Source: Duganella dendranthematis (GTDB lineage: Bacteria > Pseudomonadota > Gammaproteobacteria > Burkholderiales > Burkholderiaceae_D). Taken from it: a DNA stretch of 64,000 nucleotides. Under the pieces are notes generated by a model. The model had not been told where the DNA came from, did not search any database, and was given only the letters and a program-made list of their open reading frames with translations. The stretch covers positions 496,001-560,000 of the forward strand of contig NZ_CP051684.1 in NCBI RefSeq assembly GCF_012849375.1, given 5' to 3'. A program made the position numbers and the translations under genes. Numbering within the stretch: the first letter of the stretch is position 1; each line of letters begins with the position of its first letter. Of the stretch, positions 9,001-16,946 are shown piece by piece.

Positions 9001-11761
9001 CCGCCACAGGCGCATCGGGCACCGGCTTGCCTTGCAGGTCCAGCACCGCTACCGTGAATTTGAGGCCTTCCTTGCTGGCGACCCAGCCATCGGGCTGAAT
9101 GCCGATCACATAGCTGGAAGGCCACAGCGCAATCTGCGTGGCGGCCGACAGCGTTTCGCCATTGGCGTCCTGGAAGGTCATCTCGGCCATCAGCTCTTTC
9201 GGCGTCTGCACCTCGGGCAGCTGGTCCAGCGTAACGCGCGCGCCGCCGGCCTTGTCCAGCGTCAGGTTGCGGGTCTTGATATTGGCCGGGCCGGCGACCG
9301 CCCCATCCTCGCCTTCGCCGTCGCCCTCGTACATGCCTTCGTCGTCATCGAAGGTGCCGGCGTTCTTTTCGGCGCCGACCTTGACGTCGCCGTTACTGAA
9401 GCTGAAGTCCGGATAATCGGCAAAGCTGACGCCCTTGTCCTGCACCACAGTGCGCAGCTGTACCGGCGCATCGCCCGCGCCGCCGCCGGACAGGTAGCCC
9501 AGCTGGATATCCAGCGCCACCGACGACGCCTGAATCGCCGGCGTCTTCGGCCCTTGCAAGAGCGCCTTCATGGTCGGCACGCGGAACTGTTCAACGCGGA
9601 AGCGACCTGCCGTGCGGCCACTCAGCATCAGCTGATACCAGCCCTGCTTGGCGTCCGCCGGAATGGTCCAGGTACTTTCGGCTGAGCCGCTGGGATTCCA
9701 CTTGATCTGCACGTCGTACTGCTGCTGGCTGCCTTCATGCATGATGTGCAGCATACGATCCTGTTCTTTCGACGCCTGCACAATGCCCTGCTCGACGTGA
9801 CGGCGCAGGAAGTGCTTCATGTGTACCGTCTCGCCGGCGCGCAGCAGCATGCGGTCAAACACCGTGGTGGCGATGACGTTATCGGCGCCGCCGTCGCCAC
9901 CAGGCAGATTGAAGCGCCAGGTCTCGATGCCGCGATCCCAGTCGGACAAGGTGAACGTCATGTCCGCGCCAAGACGCGCGCTGACAAAGTAGCGGCCATC
10001 CTTTGCCTTGCGCGAGGTCGGCAGCTCCTTGCGGATGTGCGCCAGGCCGCCGGCGTCGGTCATACCCTGCCACAGCAGATTGCCTTCAAAATCGCGCACT
10101 ACCACTTGCGCCTGCGGCACCGGCTGGCCCTTGTCGAGCGACGTCACCCACACCACCGACGACTCCGCGCCGTGCTTGAAGTGCGCCACCATATTGGTCA
10201 CCAGCGCGGCCGCACTGACGTAAGCCTTCTTGCCAACGCCCAGTCCCTCGCCCAGCTTGGGACTCGCCAGCTCCACCACATAGAAGCCCGGCTTGCGCAG
10301 CGGGACGCCGACCACCTCCATCGCCCGGCCGCCGCTCGGTTTGGGCATGGCAAAGCGTTCCACCTTGCCGGCCTTGGCGTCCAGCAGCTGCTTGCCGAGG
10401 CTATCGCCCCACTGCTCCTGCGGCTGCCAGCTGTAGCTGGTGCCCATGCGCTTGAGCCATGCGATTACCTGCTGGTCTTGCTGATCGCTCGACGCCGCAC
10501 CATCGTTGACCCGCAGCGCGGCGCCATCCACCTTGCTGCCCGCCAGCCGCGCCTCGACATTGCGCACGGTGACCGGCAACAGCTTGTCGCCCTTCGCCTC
10601 GATGATGCCGAAGCGCGCCGGGAACTTGACCAGCGGCGGCTGCGCATCGGTGCGCACCGTCATCGGGAAGCTGGCCTGGTTCACCAGCATGCGGCCGGCA
10701 TCGTCCTTCAGCTTGGGCGGCATCGACAGCGTCAGCCTGGCGCTTTCGGGGAACGGGCCTTTGATGTTGAGCCATTGCAGATACTCGGCCTGCTCTTCTT
10801 CCTTGGTCAGCACCGGCTTGAACACCTTGCCGCTTGGCCCCGTGATCTTGACCGCCAGCGCGTCGGCGCGCGGCACCGGCGCCGAAAACTGCACGCGCAT
10901 CGGCAGGAACGGAATGCAGGCGCCATCGGCCGCCAGCCTGTCGCAGCTGAAGCGCGCGTTGAAATCCGGCCGCGTATTGAAGGCCAGCTTTTGCTCCTGC
11001 GTGGTGACGAGGCCGCTGTCGGCGGCGATGCCCGCGCCCCACACCAGCGACACGTTGGCGTCCGCCGGCAACGGCCGCTGACATTGCAGCACCACGATCG
11101 GCAGTTTGTCGAGCTTCTGGTTATTGACCTTGGCGGTCGCCCGCCACACCACACCGCGCGCCTTGAAGTACAGGGACAGATAGCGTTCCGTGAACGACTT
11201 GCGCATCTCCAGCACGCGCTGACGCTCCGCGCCCTGCAGCAGGCGCACGCCGATTTTCTCGTTGATGCCCTCCGCCTGGCACCAGGCGTGGGCGGTGATG
11301 GTTGATTCGCTGGCCGGCGCGTCGAGGCCGAGCACAAAGATCTGCTGTTCGTCGATGGCGCCGGAGCCGTCGCGCGGTGCGGCCTCTACCACCGCCGGCC
11401 CGCCGGTGTCGAAGCTGAACTGGCGGTCGCCCTTCAGCGGCTTGCCGTCGATGTCCTTGACGTCGTCCTTGAGCGTGAAGCGGCAAGCCACGCCGCCCGG
11501 CAGGTCGCGCACAAAATCGTAGCTCCAGTTCTGGCCATCGATCCAGCGGCCCTTGCCCTCTTGCGGACAATCGACGGTGAACGGATCGCTGAGCCGCATA
11601 TCGCCCAGCGGCACCATCTGGCCACTGAAGCGCGCCGCCACCTGGCGCACGCCCTTGACGGTGCCCGATGGCGAAAACGAGGTTACGGAAGTATCGGCCA
11701 GAACGGCCAGCGGCAGGCTGCTTAACGCAGCCAGCGCGATGATTCGGGACAGAAGGCGCAT
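6077..11761 (-). CDS. Bacterial alpha-2-macroglobulin (YfhM-like protease trap)
   Basis: A 1894-residue exported protein with the bacterial A2M order: N-terminal MG domains, bait region, then a thioester domain with CFEQ (Cys1442 to Gln1445; most relatives have CLEQ). Members trap attacking proteases in the periplasm and are thought to guard peptidoglycan repair together with PBP1C, encoded next. The signal peptide (RIIALAALSSLPLAVLA) has no lipobox Cys, so unlike E. coli YfhM it is probably not lipidated. A strongly acidic patch lies at about residues 803-820 (DDDEGMYEGDGEGED). GGAG precedes the ATG. It is translationally coupled to pbpC. Confidence 0.93.
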   Translation of the reverse strand: MRLLSRIIALAALSSLPLAVLADTSVTSFSPSGTVKGVRQVAARFSGQMVPLGDMRLSDPFTVDCPQEGKGRWIDGQNWSYDFVRDLPGGVACRFTLKDDVKDIDGKPLKGDRQFSFDTGGPAVVEAAPRDGSGAIDEQQIFVLGLDAPASESTITAHAWCQAEGINEKIGVRLLQGAERQRVLEMRKSFTERYLSLYFKARGVVWRATAKVNNQKLDKLPIVVLQCQRPLPADANVSLVWGAGIAADSGLVTTQEQKLAFNTRPDFNARFSCDRLAADGACIPFLPMRVQFSAPVPRADALAVKITGPSGKVFKPVLTKEEEQAEYLQWLNIKGPFPESARLTLSMPPKLKDDAGRMLVNQASFPMTVRTDAQPPLVKFPARFGIIEAKGDKLLPVTVRNVEARLAGSKVDGAALRVNDGAASSDQQDQQVIAWLKRMGTSYSWQPQEQWGDSLGKQLLDAKAGKVERFAMPKPSGGRAMEVVGVPLRKPGFYVVELASPKLGEGLGVGKKAYVSAAALVTNMVAHFKHGAESSVVWVTSLDKGQPVPQAQVVVRDFEGNLLWQGMTDAGGLAHIRKELPTSRKAKDGRYFVSARLGADMTFTLSDWDRGIETWRFNLPGGDGGADNVIATTVFDRMLLRAGETVHMKHFLRRHVEQGIVQASKEQDRMLHIMHEGSQQQYDVQIKWNPSGSAESTWTIPADAKQGWYQLMLSGRTAGRFRVEQFRVPTMKALLQGPKTPAIQASSVALDIQLGYLSGGGAGDAPVQLRTVVQDKGVSFADYPDFSFSNGDVKVGAEKNAGTFDDDEGMYEGDGEGEDGAVAGPANIKTRNLTLDKAGGARVTLDQLPEVQTPKELMAEMTFQDANGETLSAATQIALWPSSYVIGIQPDGWVASKEGLKFTVAVLDLQGKPVPDAPVAVDFFQRLSYSHRRRLIGGFYAYENSSEIKALGAACEGRTDNKGLLICKVKAPASGNLILRAKTQDGQQRAAIAHRETWVADGADWWFAATDNDRIDLLPEKKRYEPGETASFQVRMPFREATALVTVEREGVIDTYIRPLSGSEPVFTIPVKKSYAPNVYVSALVVRGRVNSVQPTALVDLGKPAYKLGIAPLRVGWSANELKVQVTADKPVYKVRDKATVAVKVTLPDGSAPPAGAEVALAAVDVGLLELMPNTSWDLLETMMGQRSLQVTTATAQMQVVGKRHFGRKAVPAGGGGGKGAGRELFDTLLFWKARVTLDANGEATVQVPINDSLTAFRIVAVASAQADLFGTGRTEVRSSQDLILLSGLPALVREGDRLRAGFTLRNTTDAAVKATLTASAGGKALSPQSVSLEPGQAREIGWDVQVPAGASTLDWDVSAAVEGGGAGSTDRIKIKQKVVLAVPVTVMQATLLQLDRKQSMQVALPDDAVPGRGGVQVQYSPSLGGDLPGVQEYMKKYPYRCFEQVTSRSIALHDKSMWQSAIDTLPAHLDSDGLVKYFATMQQGSDTLTAYVLSAAAEAGYVIPDGLRGQMESGLLAFVQGKVVRYSALPTADLAVRKIAALEALSRSRPTQAADLESFTLQPNLWPTSAVLDWYQILQRSKELPQRVQRLKEAEQILRSRLNLQGTTMTFSTERTDDWWWLMSSADGNANRLLLVMADNPAWKDDIGRLARGALGRQQKGRWGTTVANAWGVLAVDKFSRLFEKDKVTGTAGATLANASKSIAFGGEPAGGTVMLPWPRGGSGQLALEHAGAGKPWATVQTLSAVPLKAPLSSGYRIAKTITPVEQKVKGVWSRGDVYRVHLDLEAQSDMTWVVVDDPIPASATVLGSGLGGDSKIMRSGEASTGWAYPAFQERTFEGYRAFYEFVPKGKWSVEYTVRLNNPGQFNLPPTRVEAMYSPEMFGASPNAAITVK

Positions 11762-11774
11762 GCCAACTCCAGGC

Positions 11775-11791
11775 GCTGATTAACAATCAGC
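11775..11791. other. Short perfect hairpin upstream of the A2M gene
   Basis: GCTGATT-AAC-AATCAGC, a 7-bp perfect inverted repeat with a 3-nt loop, lies just before the A2M ribosome-binding site. It has no T tract, so it is not a convincing terminator. It could be an operator or an mRNA hairpin affecting translation start. Confidence 0.35.
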
Positions 11792-11841
11792 CCAGTGTTG
11801 CGCACGCCTCCTGCAAAGTCAATAATATTAGAAGAAAAACA

Positions 11842-13182
11842 TTAGGCCAGGTCGAACACGGCCATCGATTCGACGTGCGAGGTGTGCGGGAACATATTCA
11901 CCACGCCGGCCTTGTCCAGCTTGTAGCCGGCCAGGTTGACCAGCGCGTTGGCGTCGCGCGCCAGCGTCGACGGGCTGCACGAGACGTAGACGATGCGCTT
12001 CGGCAGGAACTCCGGATTCGTCTTGCGCAGTTCGCCCAGCGACTCGCACAAGGTCATGGCGCCATCGCGTGGCGGGTCGATCAGCATGCGGTCGAATTTG
12101 CCGAGCGCGATCAGGTCTGCCGGCGTGACTTCGAACAGATTGCGGTTGTAGAAGGTGGTCTTGCCGTCCAGGCCGTTGGCCTTGGCGTTGCTCAGCGAAC
12201 GGTCGGTCAGCGCCTGGCTGCCTTCGATGCCCACCACTTCGCGCGCCAGCGTCGCCAGCGGCAGCGTGAAGTTACCCAGGCCGCAGAACAGGTCGGCCAC
12301 GCGGTCTTCCGGTTGCACGTCCAGCAGGCGCAGCGCCTTGTGCACCAGCGCGCGGTTGATGTGGTGGTTGACCTGGGTGAAGTCGACCGGCTTGAACGGC
12401 ATGCGCACGCCGTATTCCGGCAGCAGGTAGTGCAGCTGCGGCTCCAGCGGGTAGAACGGCGCGGCGGTTTCCGGGCCTTTGGTTTGCAGCCAGAACTGCA
12501 CTTTGTATTCGTCGGCGAAGGCCTTGAGCTTGGCTTCGTCGTCGGCGGTCGGGGTCGCCATCACGCGCAGCACCAGCGCGGTGACGTCTTCACCGATCGC
12601 CAGTTCGATCTGCGGCACTTCCTTGTACAGCGTCAGCGAGCCGATCAGCGCGCGCAGCGGCAGCAGCATGTCCGACACGTGCTTTGGCAGGATCTGGCAG
12701 CTCTTGATGTCGGCCACGAACACCGACCGCTTCTCCTTGAAGCCGACCAGCACGGTGCCCTTTTTCTCGACCCAGCGCACCGACAGGCGCGCACGGAAAC
12801 GGTAGCCCCAGGTCGGGCCGTACATCGGGCGCATGATGTTGTCGGCGGTGACTTTGCCGATGTGCCACAGGTTATCTTCCAGCACCCGCTGCTTGATCGC
12901 CACCTGCGCGGTCGGCTCCAGGTGCTGCATCGAGCAGCCGCCGCAATAGTCGAAGTGTTCGCACTGCGGCTTGACGCGCATCGACGATTCGCGGTGCAGC
13001 GCGGTCATACGCGCGGCTTCCCAGTTTTTCTTCTTCTTGAACGTCTCAAAGCTGACGCGCTCACCTGGCAGCGCACCTTCCACGAACACTACTTTACCCG
13101 GCGTGCCGTCTTCGTTTTCAATATGGCCGACGCCACGGGCGTCCATGTCGAGCGATTTGATGTCGATGGTATTTTCTTGCAT
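11842..13182 (-). CDS. rlmD: 23S rRNA (uracil1939-C5)-methyltransferase RlmD
   Basis: A 446-residue TrmA-family enzyme. It has an N-terminal TRAM domain (DARGVGHI, VEGALPGE) and a [4Fe-4S] cluster motif with Cys74, Cys80 and Cys83 (CEHFDYCGGC) plus a fourth Cys near 165. The SAM-binding loop is DLFCGLGNFTLP, and VSCSPSTLARD holds the catalytic Cys. It methylates U1939 of 23S rRNA. The frame can start at a TTG (13191), but the ATG at 13182 (MQENTIDI) is preferred. Neither start has a strong ribosome-binding site. It lies downstream of rpoS on the same strand with a 78-base gap. Confidence 0.94.
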   Translation of the reverse strand: MQENTIDIKSLDMDARGVGHIENEDGTPGKVVFVEGALPGERVSFETFKKKKNWEAARMTALHRESSMRVKPQCEHFDYCGGCSMQHLEPTAQVAIKQRVLEDNLWHIGKVTADNIMRPMYGPTWGYRFRARLSVRWVEKKGTVLVGFKEKRSVFVADIKSCQILPKHVSDMLLPLRALIGSLTLYKEVPQIELAIGEDVTALVLRVMATPTADDEAKLKAFADEYKVQFWLQTKGPETAAPFYPLEPQLHYLLPEYGVRMPFKPVDFTQVNHHINRALVHKALRLLDVQPEDRVADLFCGLGNFTLPLATLAREVVGIEGSQALTDRSLSNAKANGLDGKTTFYNRNLFEVTPADLIALGKFDRMLIDPPRDGAMTLCESLGELRKTNPEFLPKRIVYVSCSPSTLARDANALVNLAGYKLDKAGVVNMFPHTSHVESMAVFDLA

Positions 13183-13260
13183 AACGTTCAATAGTAGGGA
13201 AAGCGCGGCCGGCCCGCGTACAGGGGCGACATGATACCAGAACAGGCTGGGGCTACGCGA

Positions 13261-14256
13261 CTACAGCAGGGAATCGCGGACCACGCCGCGCGCCGCCATC
13301 GCCCGTTTCAGCTTGACCAGCGCTTCCTGCTGGATCTGGCGCACCCGCTCCCGCGTCACGCCCATCTCTTCGGCCAGGGTTTCCAGCGTGGCCGGATCGT
13401 CATTATCGAGGCCGAAACGGCGCATGATGACGATGCGCTGCTTGTCCGGCAGCTTGGTCAGCCAGTCGCGAACCAGCACCGTCATTTCGTGGTGCTCGGC
13501 GCGGGCGTCGGGACTGTCGTCGCTGTCGCCCGGCAGCATGTCCATCAGCGACGATTGCGGATCGTTGTCGAGCGGCGCATCGAGCGAGGTGGCGTGTTCG
13601 GACAAGGCCAGGATGTCCTGCACCTCTTCCACCGGACGGCCGACCAGCTCGGCGATGTCTTCGGCGGTGGCGTCCTTGCCGTTGTGGTGCTGTGCTTCGA
13701 GGTGGTATTTGCCGCGCAGAATCTGGTTCAGCTCGCGCACCATGTGCACCGGCAGCCGCACCGTGCGCGCCTGGTTCATGATGGCGCGCTCGATGCTCTG
13801 GCGGATCCACCAGGTGGCGTAGGTGGAAAAACGGAAACCGCGCTCGGGCTCGAACTTGTCGATGGCGCGCATCAGGCCGATGTTGCCTTCTTCGATCATG
13901 TCCAGCAGTACCACGCCGCGGTTGATGTAGTGCTTGGCGATCGACACCACCAGCCGCAGGTTGTGCTCGATCATGGTCTGGCGCGCGCTGAAGTCGCCGG
14001 CCTTGGCCAGCGTGGCGTAATGGACTTCCTGCGGCGCCGTCAGCAGCGGCCGGGTGCCGATCTGGTTCAGATAGTGCTGGGTGGTGTCGGTCGACAGCTC
14101 GGCCGCCAGCACCTTCTTCAGCTCGTCGACGGTTTCCAGAACCGCGCCGGTCTCCGGCGCGTCGGCCTCGTCCGCGTCGTCGATGCTGGCCTCCTCATCC
14201 TGGAAATCATCCGGGAGCGAGTCGTCGTCCATCTGATCGTGCGGCGTAGAGGTCAT
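13261..14256 (-). CDS. rpoS: RNA polymerase sigma factor RpoS (sigma-38)
   Basis: A 331-residue stationary-phase/general-stress sigma factor. After an acidic N-terminus come region 1.2 ([17 protein letters not shown]), region 2 ([52 protein letters not shown] in outline), region 3 and region 4 ([20 protein letters not shown]). The HTH at the C-terminus recognises the -35 element. Its position immediately downstream of nlpD is the classical arrangement. In enterics the main rpoS promoter lies inside nlpD; whether that holds here is not visible. Confidence 0.97.
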   Translation of the reverse strand: MTSTPHDQMDDDSLPDDFQDEEASIDDADEADAPETGAVLETVDELKKVLAAELSTDTTQHYLNQIGTRPLLTAPQEVHYATLAKAGDFSARQTMIEHNLRLVVSIAKHYINRGVVLLDMIEEGNIGLMRAIDKFEPERGFRFSTYATWWIRQSIERAIMNQARTVRLPVHMVRELNQILRGKYHLEAQHHNGKDATAEDIAELVGRPVEEVQDILALSEHATSLDAPLDNDPQSSLMDMLPGDSDDSPDARAEHHEMTVLVRDWLTKLPDKQRIVIMRRFGLDNDDPATLETLAEEMGVTRERVRQIQQEALVKLKRAMAARGVVRDSLL

Positions 14257-14294
14257 GGCTCACATGGCTCAACTAGCGGTTATCTAGAGTTAAT

Positions 14295-15254
14295 CTAGCG
14301 ATTCGGCAGGAAGCGGGATGGATCGACTGGCTTGCCCTGCTGGCGGATTTCAAAGTGCAGCTTGACGGAGTCGGTATCGGAATCACCCATTTCCGCAATC
14401 ATTTGTCCCTTGCTGACAGTCTGACCTTCCTTCACCAGGATGGTCCGGTTATGCGCGTAGGCCGACAGCAAATTACTACTGTGCTTCAATATAACGAGAT
14501 TACCATATCCGCGGATACCGCTGCCGGCGAACATGACTTTTCCGGCGCCGGCAGCCACGACTTGCTGGCCGGCCTTGCCGGCGATGTCCACGCCCTTGTT
14601 CTTGCCTTCGTCGAAGACGGCGGTCACCTTGCCTTCGGCCGGCCAGACCCAGGTCACGGCGGCGTCGTCGGCGGCCAGGGTCGGACCGGCTGGCGCTGCC
14701 GGTGCAGCCGGGACAGAAGCACGGGCCGAAGCAGAGGCAGCGGCGGCGGACGGCGCGGGCGCGGCGGCGACGTCCTTGCCATTGTCGGCGCGCTGCAATT
14801 CGGCCAGGTTAGCGTCCGTATACGGCTTTTTCTCGCCTTTGGGACCGGTTTTCTTGACCACCGGCGCCGGCGGCGGCGTCTTGTCGGACGGCGGCATGAT
14901 GACGGCGGCGGTTTCCACGCCGGCGCCATTCGGCGCACTATCCGGCGGCAGCACGCGCAGCACCTGGTCGACCTTGATATCGTTGGCGTTGGCCAGATTG
15001 TTCCAGGCCACCAGGTCGCGGTAGTTCTGGCCGTATTCCAGCGCGATGCGAATGAGGGTGTCGCCCTTTTTCACGGTGTACAGGCCGCGTTCCTCGCGGC
15101 CGATCTGCGCCGTTTCGCTCGGGGTGGCGGGTTTGACAGCGGGAGAGACGGGGCGGTCGACGACCGGGGCTTGGTTAGGGGGGGATTGGCAGGCGCTCAA
15201 TAAAACCAGCGCAAAGCTCAGTACGAGCAGATTGCTTTTATTCGTCATTCTCAT
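14295..15254 (-). CDS. nlpD: NlpD-type LysM/M23 lipoprotein (amidase activator)
   Basis: A 319-residue lipoprotein with lipobox LLSAC (Cys22). A LysM domain (YTVKKGDTLIRIALEYGQ) at about residues 55-100 binds peptidoglycan. A long Ala/Pro/Lys linker follows, then a C-terminal M23 (LytM) domain. The zinc site is degenerate: NKGVD replaces HxGxD, and KLHFEIR has lost the first His of HxH. It is therefore expected to be enzymatically inactive, as in E. coli NlpD, which activates cell-separation amidases such as AmiC. It lies between pcm and rpoS. Confidence 0.93.
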   Translation of the reverse strand: MRMTNKSNLLVLSFALVLLSACQSPPNQAPVVDRPVSPAVKPATPSETAQIGREERGLYTVKKGDTLIRIALEYGQNYRDLVAWNNLANANDIKVDQVLRVLPPDSAPNGAGVETAAVIMPPSDKTPPPAPVVKKTGPKGEKKPYTDANLAELQRADNGKDVAAAPAPSAAAASASARASVPAAPAAPAGPTLAADDAAVTWVWPAEGKVTAVFDEGKNKGVDIAGKAGQQVVAAGAGKVMFAGSGIRGYGNLVILKHSSNLLSAYAHNRTILVKEGQTVSKGQMIAEMGDSDTDSVKLHFEIRQQGKPVDPSRFLPNR

Positions 15255-15275
15255 CTTTGTCTAGTGGTTCGGGCG

Positions 15276-16142
15276 CTAAATCACGCCCGGACGCAACGGC
15301 ACGAAGTGGCAATCTTCCAGTGTTTCGCTGGTCCACTCCGCCTTGCCGGTGCGCGTAATCAGTTCCAAATGCTGCGTGCGGACGCCCACTGGCGCAACCA
15401 ATCGGCCGCCGATGGCCAGCTGGTCCAGCAGGGCTTGCGGCACTTCCATTCCGGCCGCGGCCAGAATGATACCGTCAAACGGCGCAGCTTGCGGCAGGCC
15501 AAGCATACCATCTCCGTAATGCAGACGCAGGTTCGGGACGCGCAAGGGGCGCAGATTGGCCTTGGCCAGCTCGTGCAAAGGTTTGATACGCTCGATGGAA
15601 TACACTTCTTGCGCCACACAGGACAGCACCGCCGCCTGGTAGCCGCAGCCGGTGCCGATCTCCAGCACGCGCTGCAGCTGGCCGCCGTTGCGCAGCACCT
15701 CGATCATGCGGGCCACGATGTAGGGCTGCGAGATGGTCTGATGGTGGCCGATAGGCAGCGAGGCGTCCACATACGCCTGCGGCGCCAGCCCTTCGTCCAT
15801 GAACATGTGACGCGGCACGGTGTCCATCGCTCCCAATACCACCGGGTCCTTGACGCCCTGCTTGGCGATCCGCTGCACCATGGCGCGCCGCACGCCGTCC
15901 GACACCAGCGCGCTCTGGCGCGGCGCCGCCGCCGGGACCTGGGCCCGCTCGAGGGCGTAACTGTGCGACTTGGACGGCGTGGCCACCGCGCGCGGCGCCG
16001 GATATGGCGGCGGTGCGTGGCGGGCGGCGTTCTGGGTGGCGGTTTGCGGTGTGGCCACCGGCTTGAAGACCGTTGCCTTCCTGGCCCCCTGGTCGGTTAC
16101 CGAGGACAGCGGCAAGGGAAAGGTACGGTTTTTTTCAGTCAT
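15276..16142 (-). CDS. pcm: Protein-L-isoaspartate O-methyltransferase
   Basis: A 288-residue PCMT that methylates isoaspartyl residues with SAM as part of protein repair. The core starts near residue 83 ([25 protein letters not shown]). It contains the conserved [15 protein letters not shown] segment and the SAM loop [14 protein letters not shown]. Ahead of it is an approximately 80-residue Ala/Pro-rich basic extension absent from the 208-residue E. coli enzyme; it shows no signal peptide. A longer frame is open to 16265. The ATG at 16142 overlaps the surE stop by 4 bases (ATGA) and gives [10 protein letters not shown], so I choose it. Confidence 0.93.
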   Translation of the reverse strand: MTEKNRTFPLPLSSVTDQGARKATVFKPVATPQTATQNAARHAPPPYPAPRAVATPSKSHSYALERAQVPAAAPRQSALVSDGVRRAMVQRIAKQGVKDPVVLGAMDTVPRHMFMDEGLAPQAYVDASLPIGHHQTISQPYIVARMIEVLRNGGQLQRVLEIGTGCGYQAAVLSCVAQEVYSIERIKPLHELAKANLRPLRVPNLRLHYGDGMLGLPQAAPFDGIILAAAGMEVPQALLDQLAIGGRLVAPVGVRTQHLELITRTGKAEWTSETLEDCHFVPLRPGVI

Positions 16143-16876
16143 GCCAAGGCCTTTGCCAATGCATTGAGTTGGGTGGAGTGCGTCAAATCGATCTGCAGCG
16201 GGGTGATCGACGTGCTGCCGTTGGCGCAGGCATGGAAATCCGTGCCCTCGCCGGCATCCTTGCACGCGCCCGGCGGGCCGATCCAGTAGATATCCCTGCC
16301 GCGCGGGTCCTTGGCCTTGATCACCGGTTCCGACTGGTGGCGGCGGCCCAGCCGCGTGGCAACCACCTGGTTAAGCTGGTCATAAGGACGATTCGGTATA
16401 TTCACGTTCAGCAGATAGGGGCGCGGCAACGTTTCATAGTAGCGCTGGATAATGTCGCGCGCATGACGCGCAGCGTCGTCGATATGCTCCCAGCCGTAGG
16501 TGCCCTGTGAAAAGGCGATGGCGGGAATGCCGAACAGATAGCCCTCGGTGGCGGCGGCCACGGTGCCGGAATACAGCGTATCGTCGCCCATATTCGGGCC
16601 GTTGTTGATGCCGGAGACCACCAGGTCGGGCGGCGCATCCAGCAAGGCCGTCAACGCCACGTGCACGCAATCGCTGGGCGTGCCGTTGACAAAGTAGAAA
16701 CCATTCGCCGCCTGCTGCACCGACAGCGGCCGGTCCAGCGACAGCGAATTCGATGCGCCCGAGCGGTTGCTGTCCGGCGCCACAACCACGATCTCGGCGA
16801 TCGGGGCAAGCGCGTTGGCCAGCGCATTGATGCCGGGTGCCAAATAGCCGTCGTCATTGCTAATCAGGATTTTCAT
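16139..16876 (-). CDS. surE: 5'/3'-nucleotidase SurE
   Basis: A 245-residue stationary-phase survival phosphatase. The metal site includes Asp8-Asp9 in [10 protein letters not shown], Ser39 region [10 protein letters not shown], and the Asn of [12 protein letters not shown]. These are the hallmark motifs of SurE, a divalent-metal nucleoside monophosphatase. It leads the surE-pcm-nlpD-rpoS run and is coupled to pcm by ATGA. About 70 bases separate it from the stop of the ATPase-TPR gene upstream, so that accessory unit abuts this conserved locus directly. Confidence 0.96.
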   Translation of the reverse strand: MKILISNDDGYLAPGINALANALAPIAEIVVVAPDSNRSGASNSLSLDRPLSVQQAANGFYFVNGTPSDCVHVALTALLDAPPDLVVSGINNGPNMGDDTLYSGTVAAATEGYLFGIPAIAFSQGTYGWEHIDDAARHARDIIQRYYETLPRPYLLNVNIPNRPYDQLNQVVATRLGRRHQSEPVIKAKDPRGRDIYWIGPPGACKDAGEGTDFHACANGSTSITPLQIDLTHSTQLNALAKALA

Positions 16877-16946
16877 TCAAATGATTTTACCTGAAGCAAT
16901 GCCGCTACTGCGCATGCCGGCCGCCCCCTTTACGTATAAATTTTCG

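Noticed and set aside
7229..9685. An 818-codon open frame on the plus strand inside the A2M gene
   Set aside because: The Arg/His/Gln-rich translation is typical of a shadow frame, and the A2M reading explains the DNA.
14295..15254. NlpD as an active M23 peptidase
   Set aside because: Two zinc-ligand histidines are replaced (NKGVD, KLHFEIR), so an activator role is more likely.
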